A stretch of 33,012 nt of DNA from Gemmatimonadota bacterium (GTDB lineage Bacteria > Latescibacterota > UBA2968 > GCA-2709665), in NCBI GenBank assembly GCA_028873695.1, contig JAPPNU010000039.1, positions 1 through 33,012 on the forward strand, in the 5' to 3' direction. The notes beneath the pieces were generated by a model, which was not told the origin of the DNA, made no database searches, and saw only the letters and a program-made list of their open reading frames with translations. The position numbers and the translations under genes are program-made. Shown one piece after another: positions 27,819-33,012 of the stretch. Positions within the stretch are counted from its first letter, which is position 1. Each line of letters opens with the position of its first letter.

Positions 27819-30794
27819 CTAGAAGACCACCTCCACGCCGAGGTTGAACCGCCGGTTCGGGGAAAGGGTCGTACTTGTCTCGCCGCCGAGCTGCAGTCCG
27901 CCGCCGGAAAGCCCGTTGAGTTCGCCGTCGACGATCTTGTTTCGCGACCAGATCCACAGGTTGCGGCCACTGGCGAACAGCGAAGCCCGGCTGGCGCTGA
28001 TGCCGCCGGATAGTCCCTCCGGCAGCAAGTACCGCACCGCGACTTCCCTTAGCTTGAAAAAGTCGCCGTCGTAGAGGAACGCGCTCCGCGCGGCGTTCTG
28101 GCTGTACTTTCCCTGCGCGGAGCCGTTCTCGTCATACCGGATCGGGAAGGCGTACTCGCAGCCCTCGGCGGCGCCTTCTTCCATCCCGCAGCGAACGAGC
28201 TCACGACGGTATATGCCGTTGAAAGTAGCCCAGACCGAACCCCAGTCGAACACCTGATGACCGCCGGCCCAGTCGGCCAGAGCGCTGATCCTCAGGATGT
28301 TGCCGATCGCGATCGTGGTGTTGAAGCTTCCGCTCTTGTTCGGAACCGGGAATCCGCCTGTGAACTGGCGTTCGGAGCCGTCTGGCAAGCCGTCATCGTT
28401 GGTGTCCACGGGCGTTGTCACCCACCAGGCGCCTACAGGACCTCCGCGGCACTCCCCGTCGACCATCCTCCAGCAGCCGGTCACACGCTTCTGGGAACCG
28501 TCCGCGCCGAAGTCCGCCACGCCGCCCATGTCGGTGACTTCATTGTGAGTGTAGTGGAACGTTCCACCCAGGTTCCAAGCCACTTTCCTGGTGTTCAGAA
28601 TGTCGACGTTGGCGCCCAATTCGATCCCGCGGTTCAGGATCTGGCCCACGTTCTCCTGCTGGGTGCCCTGGCCGGTGACCGGCTGGCGCGGCACCTGGAA
28701 GAGTGCGTCGGTGGTGCGGGCGTCGTATACGGTCAGGTCGATCCCGACCCGGTTGTTCCAGAGGGCGGCGTCGATACCAGCCTCGATCGTGGAAGTCTTC
28801 TCCGGGCGAAGTTCCGCGTTGCCCGGATTGGCAAACCTCGGGGCCGACTCCCCGCGGAAGGAGATGGCCGAGAAGGTCCGGTCCTTCAGAAAGGCGCCCG
28901 GGAACCGGCCGGTCTGCCCGTAGGCGGCTCTGAGCTTGAGTTCGTCCACGAAGGGCAGACTGACGTCGTCGGAAAGGATGTACGACCCTGTCCCCTTTGG
29001 ATAAAGTTCCGTGTCGATATTGTCTCCGAAGCTGGAACCGGCGTCGATGCGGAACCCGCCTCCGAGGTAGAGCTTGTTCCAGAAACTGAGCCGTTCGTCC
29101 ACGTACAACCCGCCGTTGAACACCTCGACGTTGCCCTCGAAGGCTGTGATCTCCGCCGCCGCGTCGAAGTCGAAGGAACCCGGCAGGGCGAACCCCAGCC
29201 CGTTGCCGTTGATGATGCTCTCGTCCTCGCGGAAGCCTTGCACGCCGACAGTAAGCGAGGACCCGATGCTCCCGCCCGAGTTCTCCCACGCGTAGGTCGC
29301 GCCCGCGTCGAGCGACACCGAGGTGAAGGAGCGGTCCCGCCGGTTGAGTTGCCCGGTGGGTTCGCCCGGCGTAAATCCGATCGGCTGGAAGATCCGCTGC
29401 TGGCTGCTCCGGTAGTCGCTACCCACCGTTAGCCTGGCGGTCAGGTCGTCGTGAATGTTCCAGCGGGCGCCCGCGGAGAAGATGAACCGGTTGACCCATT
29501 CATCGATGTCCGGCATCAGGAAGACGCTGTGCGCCTCCAGGAGGGTGGCGGCTCCCGAGAAGAAGAGGGCGTCGCCGACCTCGAAGGTCGTAATGGGATT
29601 CGAGATGGAGGAACCGTTATAGAGCCGTTGGAAGTTGTGGTGGACGTAACTGCCCGAAAACTCGAGGGTGAAATCCTCGCTGACGGACGCTTGCAAGCCC
29701 CCCCGCAGATTATAGTTGGTGCTTGCATCCTTGGGCTGGGTTCCGGTGCGGTCCTCGAGGCGGCCGCTGACGTTGAACGTCACGTCTGCTGTGCCTCCGC
29801 TGACGCCCAGGTAGTAGCTCTGGGTCTGACCGCTCTTGAAGTGCTGATCTTCCAGAAAGGTGGCCGTGACCTCGCCGGACTCGACCCGGTCCGGGAAGAT
29901 CGCGCCGGCGTCGAAGATGTACTTGAGTTCCGGCACCTCGATGCCCTGTTCTACGCGGGCCGTAATGCGCGGCGCCCCGGGGGTGCCTTTCCTGGTGAAG
30001 ATCTGGATCACCCCGGTTGCGGCGTCGGAACCGTACAGAGTGGAGGCCGCACCGCCTCTGGTGATCTCGATTCGGTCTATATCGCTGGTGAGCAGGTCGG
30101 CGAGCGCGGAGGACTGCTCGCCTCCAGTGCCCGCGGCGGTGGCCTGTTCGTTGTCGACGCGCACGCCGTCGACGTAGATGATTGGGGTCTGGGCGCCGAA
30201 CACCGAGGAAATGCCGCGGAAGTTGATCAGTGAGCCCGTTCCCGGCTGCGCCGAGGTGGCGTTGACGGTCGCGCCCGCGACGCGACCCAGAAGCAACTGG
30301 TCCACGGACTGGACCGGCGCCTGCGCGATGTCTTCGGTAGTGAGTACCTCGACCGACGTACCGAGGGCGCGCCGGGCAGTTTCGGCCCCCACGCCGGTCA
30401 CGACGATCACGTCGAGCTCGATCGCCGATGAGAACATCTCGAAATCGACGTCGTGCGTCTCCCCGGCGACGACGGTCACGATCTGTTCGGCTTCACCGTA
30501 ACCGATAAAGGTCGCGCGCACGGCATGTTCGCCGACGGGGACATTGAAAAGCGTGAAACGGCCTGCTACATTGGTGAGTTTGCCGATTCCGGTCCCCGTT
30601 ACAGTGACATGGGCATCGGAAAGGGGACGTCCGGATGAGGCGTCCAGGACCTGGCCCGTGATTACACCGGTCTGGCTCTGCGCCGGCGCCGGGGCCCAGA
30701 CGGAAAGCGCTACCAGGATGACGAAGGCGGCAATCCCGCCGAGTCGTCGTTGATAGTGCGTGATGCCGGCTCTGCGGCGCTCTCGACCGTCCAC
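27819..30794 (-). CDS. SusC/RagA-like TonB-dependent outer-membrane receptor
   Basis: 991 aa from GTG 30794. TonB-energised import barrel. Signal peptide: Arg-rich start, then GGIAAFVILVALSVWAP and APAQSQ as the cut region. Next an N-terminal carboxypeptidase-regulatory-like domain (TGVITGQVLDASSGRPLSDA and GRFTLFNVPVGEHAVRATF), a plug with VDQLLLGRVAGATV and IIYVDGVRVDN, then RIEITRGGAASTLYGSDAATGVIQIFTRKG, the hallmark of the family. A large beta-barrel ends in the terminal Phe (FNLGVEVVF) needed for insertion. The start region is odd: the GTG, its RBS and the first codons are a copy of the mce start, 2 nt after the mcm stop. A longer start to 31004 is open but lies inside mcm. Confidence 0.93.
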   Translation of the reverse strand: MDGRERRRAGITHYQRRLGGIAAFVILVALSVWAPAPAQSQTGVITGQVLDASSGRPLSDAHVTVTGTGIGKLTNVAGRFTLFNVPVGEHAVRATFIGYGEAEQIVTVVAGETHDVDFEMFSSAIELDVIVVTGVGAETARRALGTSVEVLTTEDIAQAPVQSVDQLLLGRVAGATVNATSAQPGTGSLINFRGISSVFGAQTPIIYVDGVRVDNEQATAAGTGGEQSSALADLLTSDIDRIEITRGGAASTLYGSDAATGVIQIFTRKGTPGAPRITARVEQGIEVPELKYIFDAGAIFPDRVESGEVTATFLEDQHFKSGQTQSYYLGVSGGTADVTFNVSGRLEDRTGTQPKDASTNYNLRGGLQASVSEDFTLEFSGSYVHHNFQRLYNGSSISNPITTFEVGDALFFSGAATLLEAHSVFLMPDIDEWVNRFIFSAGARWNIHDDLTARLTVGSDYRSSQQRIFQPIGFTPGEPTGQLNRRDRSFTSVSLDAGATYAWENSGGSIGSSLTVGVQGFREDESIINGNGLGFALPGSFDFDAAAEITAFEGNVEVFNGGLYVDERLSFWNKLYLGGGFRIDAGSSFGDNIDTELYPKGTGSYILSDDVSLPFVDELKLRAAYGQTGRFPGAFLKDRTFSAISFRGESAPRFANPGNAELRPEKTSTIEAGIDAALWNNRVGIDLTVYDARTTDALFQVPRQPVTGQGTQQENVGQILNRGIELGANVDILNTRKVAWNLGGTFHYTHNEVTDMGGVADFGADGSQKRVTGCWRMVDGECRGGPVGAWWVTTPVDTNDDGLPDGSERQFTGGFPVPNKSGSFNTTIAIGNILRISALADWAGGHQVFDWGSVWATFNGIYRRELVRCGMEEGAAEGCEYAFPIRYDENGSAQGKYSQNAARSAFLYDGDFFKLREVAVRYLLPEGLSGGISASRASLFASGRNLWIWSRNKIVDGELNGLSGGGLQLGGETSTTLSPNRRFNLGVEVVF

Positions 30795-30796
30795 GA

Positions 30797-32602
30797 TTAT
30801 CCTCCCGTTCCGTAGGATCCAAAAGCGGCGCGCAGCCTGTCCGATATCTCGCCCACGGTTGCGCCGGCGGAACAGGCCGCCACAACCGCCTCGGTGATCG
30901 ACCCCTCGCCCCTCGCCCGCCGTTCGACGACGTCCAACGCCGCGTTCGTCGCGTCGGAATCCCGCGGGCTTCGCGCGCTCGCAAGCCTCGCTTTCTGCGT
31001 GCATTCGGCGTCCCGCGGGGGCTGGAAGGCCGAAACCGGCTGGTCCGCGGCGTCCTGATACCGGTTCACACCCACCACCACGGTCTCGCCCGATTCAATC
31101 TGCTTCTGCGCATCGTATGCGGATTCCGCGATACAGGCCGCGGTAAAGCCGTTTGCGGCAGCTTCCGCCGCACCGCCCTCCCCATCGACCGACTCGAGAA
31201 CGGCAATGGCTTCCTCCTCAAGGTCGTCGGTCAACCGTTCCGCCGCGTATGAGCCGCCCATGGGATCCACCGTTTCCGGGATCCCGCTTTCGTACGCCAG
31301 AATCTGCTGGGTGCGGACGGCCAGTTGCGCTCCGGCATCGGACGGAAGGCCGAGCGCTTCATCGTAGGCGTTGACGTGCAGAGACTGCGCGCCGCCGAGG
31401 ACGGCCGCCAGCGCCTGAAGGGTGGTCCGCGCGCAGTTGTTCAGCGGCTGCTGGGCCGTGAGTGTCGAGCCGGCGGTCTGGGCGTGAAATCTCAGTCGCC
31501 TGCAACGAGGGTCACGCACGCGCAGACGTTCCTCTACGAGGCGGCTCCAGAGTCGCCTGGCGGCACGGAATTTGGCGATTTCTTCGAGAAAATGGTTGTG
31601 GACCCCGAAAAAGAAGGAGAACGTCGGAAGAACCCGTTCCATTTCGAGGCCGGCCTCCCTGGCGGCGTCGGCGTACGCCAGGGCGTGAGCGAGTGTAAAA
31701 CCAAGCTCCTGTGCGGCTGTCGCCCCGGCTTCTCTCATGTGGTAGCCGCTTACGCTGACGGGATTCCATTTTGGCGCTTCCCGGAGACAATAGCCCATCA
31801 GGTCCACGACAAGACGCATTGAATGGGAGATCGGGAAGATATAGGTTCCACGTGAAACATATTCTTTGAGAATGTCGTTCTGGACCGTGCCGGCAAGCGC
31901 CGATGCGGGCAATCCGCGCCTTTTTCCGAGGGCCGCGTACAGGGCGAACAGGATGCATGCCGTCGCATTGATTGTCATGGACGTGCTGATACGGTCCAGC
32001 GGGATTTCATCGAAAAGGATTTCCAGGTCCCACAGGCCGTCCACCGCCACGCCCACCCTGCCCACTTCACCTTCCGCGTTCGGATGGTCCGAGTCGTAGC
32101 CCATCTGCGTGGGCAGGTCGAACGCCACGCTCAGACCGGTCTGACCCCGGTCGAGCAGAGCGCGAAACCGGACGTTGGTCTCCGCCGGGGTTGAAAATCC
32201 CGCGTACTGGCGAATGGTCCAGAGGCGCCCGCGATACATGGTGGGATACGCGCCGCGGGTGAAGGGGGGCTCGCCCGCGCTGCCGATCCGTGCCGGGGGG
32301 GTTTCTTCCTGTTCGACCCCCGGAGAATGGCGGCCGGCAGTCCCGGCGATCATTCCAGCCACGTCGTCGAATAGGCGTCTGGCCTCTCTGGTATGGGCGC
32401 GCTGTCTGTAAGCCTGAATCAGGAGCGCCCTGGGGTCCAGGTCAAGGATGGCCGCCAGGTCGAGACATCGCTCATCGGAGGGAACGCGCTTTCCGCTTTC
32501 TATCTGTCCGATGTAGGTGCCCCACACGCCGATCTTTTCACCGAGCGCCTGTTGGCTGAACCGGCCCTTGCGCGCCCTTTCGATCATGTCTCCCAGAGTC
32601 AT
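30797..32602 (-). CDS. XRE helix-turn-helix fused to methylmalonyl-CoA mutase catalytic domain
   Basis: 601 aa from ATG 32602 (GGAGG 8 nt upstream). Residues 1-65 form an XRE-type helix-turn-helix (FSQQALGEKIGVWGTYIGQIESGKRVPSDE), then a linker, then the mutase catalytic barrel from about 112 to 600 (FTRGAYPTMYRGRLWTIRQYAGF onward). Residues that make methylmalonyl-CoA the substrate are kept: Tyr133 (Propionibacterium Tyr89), Arg251 (Arg207), Tyr287-His288 (Tyr243-His244); an isobutyryl-CoA mutase would have Phe and Gln at the first two. There is no C-terminal B12-binding domain, so a separate small subunit elsewhere is expected. The C-terminal end has ATVGEISDRLRAAFG. A longer start to 32770 is open but adds non-conserved sequence. 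It probably once formed an operon with mce. Confidence 0.9.
   Translation of the reverse strand: MTLGDMIERARKGRFSQQALGEKIGVWGTYIGQIESGKRVPSDERCLDLAAILDLDPRALLIQAYRQRAHTREARRLFDDVAGMIAGTAGRHSPGVEQEETPPARIGSAGEPPFTRGAYPTMYRGRLWTIRQYAGFSTPAETNVRFRALLDRGQTGLSVAFDLPTQMGYDSDHPNAEGEVGRVGVAVDGLWDLEILFDEIPLDRISTSMTINATACILFALYAALGKRRGLPASALAGTVQNDILKEYVSRGTYIFPISHSMRLVVDLMGYCLREAPKWNPVSVSGYHMREAGATAAQELGFTLAHALAYADAAREAGLEMERVLPTFSFFFGVHNHFLEEIAKFRAARRLWSRLVEERLRVRDPRCRRLRFHAQTAGSTLTAQQPLNNCARTTLQALAAVLGGAQSLHVNAYDEALGLPSDAGAQLAVRTQQILAYESGIPETVDPMGGSYAAERLTDDLEEEAIAVLESVDGEGGAAEAAANGFTAACIAESAYDAQKQIESGETVVVGVNRYQDAADQPVSAFQPPRDAECTQKARLASARSPRDSDATNAALDVVERRARGEGSITEAVVAACSAGATVGEISDRLRAAFGSYGTGG
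31844..31859. promoter_or_regulatory. parS-like ParB-binding site 2, inside mcm
   Basis: GGTTCCACGTGAAACA, two bases off the perfect palindrome and one off site 1. It covers the mcm codons for Val249 to Thr253, including Arg251. About 7.1 kb from site 1. Confidence 0.75.
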
Positions 32603-32678
32603 CTTCGGCGCCTCCGTTGCATGGCTGGAAAAAGGTGCAAGTGGGACTGTCGGGTAGACGCAAGACGTATGACGGTAG

Positions 32679-32709
32679 AAGAATTCTTTGCCAGAAGAGA
32701 AATTCCTCT
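32679..32709. promoter_or_regulatory. Pair of palindromes upstream of mcm
   Basis: AAGAATTCTT (32679-32688, perfect) and AGAGAAATTCCTCT (32696-32709, one mismatched pair), 7 bp apart, about 75-105 nt upstream of the mcm start. They could be operators, perhaps for the protein's own helix-turn-helix. Evidence is only symmetry and position. Confidence 0.3.
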
Positions 32710-32926
32710 GATAGCTTTTACCGAGGAGTCCGCCGGGTGAGGTCTCGCTATCAGACAGACATTCGGTCATCGAGCGCTACGTCATTCGCGAGCACTTCCA
32801 AAGCAGGGTGCGTTGTTCCGTCCCGCTCCGAGTTACGGCATCCTCTGGGCTGGCAGGCCATAGGATCCGGTGCATCCGGTGAGGGTATTCGCGCCATGCA
32901 TAAGGCAGGCCCCGCGCCCAGCGGCG

Positions 32927-32957
32927 ACTTTTGGTTCCTTTTGGTCGCTTCAAAAGT
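32927..32957. repeat. Inverted repeat near the right edge
   Basis: ACTTTTG-N17-CAAAAGT with an internal direct repeat TTTTGGT. The 32603-33012 stretch upstream of mcm otherwise shows no gene I can support; a 61-aa minus-strand ORF (32777-32962) has no recognised feature. Confidence 0.4.
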
Positions 32958-33012
32958 AACACGCCGTAGGCAGGGAATTTGGGGAAATGTGGATTTTGAA
33001 TCTGGTTTTCGC

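Noticed and set aside
30795..31004. Upstream extension of the susC frame
   Set aside because: It lies inside the mcm coding sequence in another frame and would place 70 residues before the signal peptide.
32777..32962. 61-aa minus-strand ORF at the right edge
   Set aside because: No family pattern, and part of it overlaps an inverted repeat, so it is more likely repeat or noncoding DNA.

Overview
The window is a chromosomal replication-origin region from a GC-rich (by eye) Gram-negative bacterium. The evidence is the classic cluster rnpA-rpmH-dnaA-oriC-dnaN-recF-dciA-gyrB-gyrA, a SurA-type periplasmic chaperone, and a SusC/SusD outer-membrane pair with a lipobox and signal peptide. SusC/SusD next to methylmalonyl-CoA genes points to the Fibrobacteres-Chlorobi-Bacteroidetes superphylum in a broad sense (for example Gemmatimonadota- or Latescibacterota-like lineages). 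That placement is inference; no 16S gene is present.

Left arm (1-8.5 kb, minus strand): argF-like carbamoyltransferase, an NrnA-type DHH phosphoesterase, an orphan methyltransferase, RqcP (ribosome quality control), SurA, Mfd and tRNA-Asp with its own strong promoter and terminators. Homoserine dehydrogenase (8.7-10.0 kb) is a lone plus-strand gene here. From 10.1 to 19.8 kb the minus strand carries gyrA, gyrB, dciA, recF, dnaN and dnaA. The 1-kb dnaA-dnaN gap holds DnaA-box-like sites and an AT-rich stretch and is the likely oriC. To the right, rpmH, rnpA, yidC, mnmE and rsmG run on the plus strand. Most genes therefore point away from the origin.

At 25.5-32.6 kb four genes run back toward the origin: mce, susD, susC and mcm. 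mcm is a fusion of an XRE-type helix-turn-helix with the methylmalonyl-CoA mutase catalytic domain and has no B12-binding domain. The susC-susD pair lies between mcm and mce, which were probably once adjacent: the 3' end of mcm, its stop codon and the mce ribosome-binding site and GTG start are duplicated on both sides. As a result susC is translated from what looks like a copy of the mce start.

Two families of intergenic repeats occur. One is a 160-186 bp palindromic element (two full copies, one partial) that starts exactly after the stop codons of yidC and susC. The other is a short REP-like element whose first three bases serve as the stop codon of argF, gyrA and rnpA. Two parS-like sites are present: one between mnmE and rsmG, and one inside mcm that covers the codon of a key active-site arginine. 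mnmG, parA, parB and yidD, common neighbours in this region, were not found.
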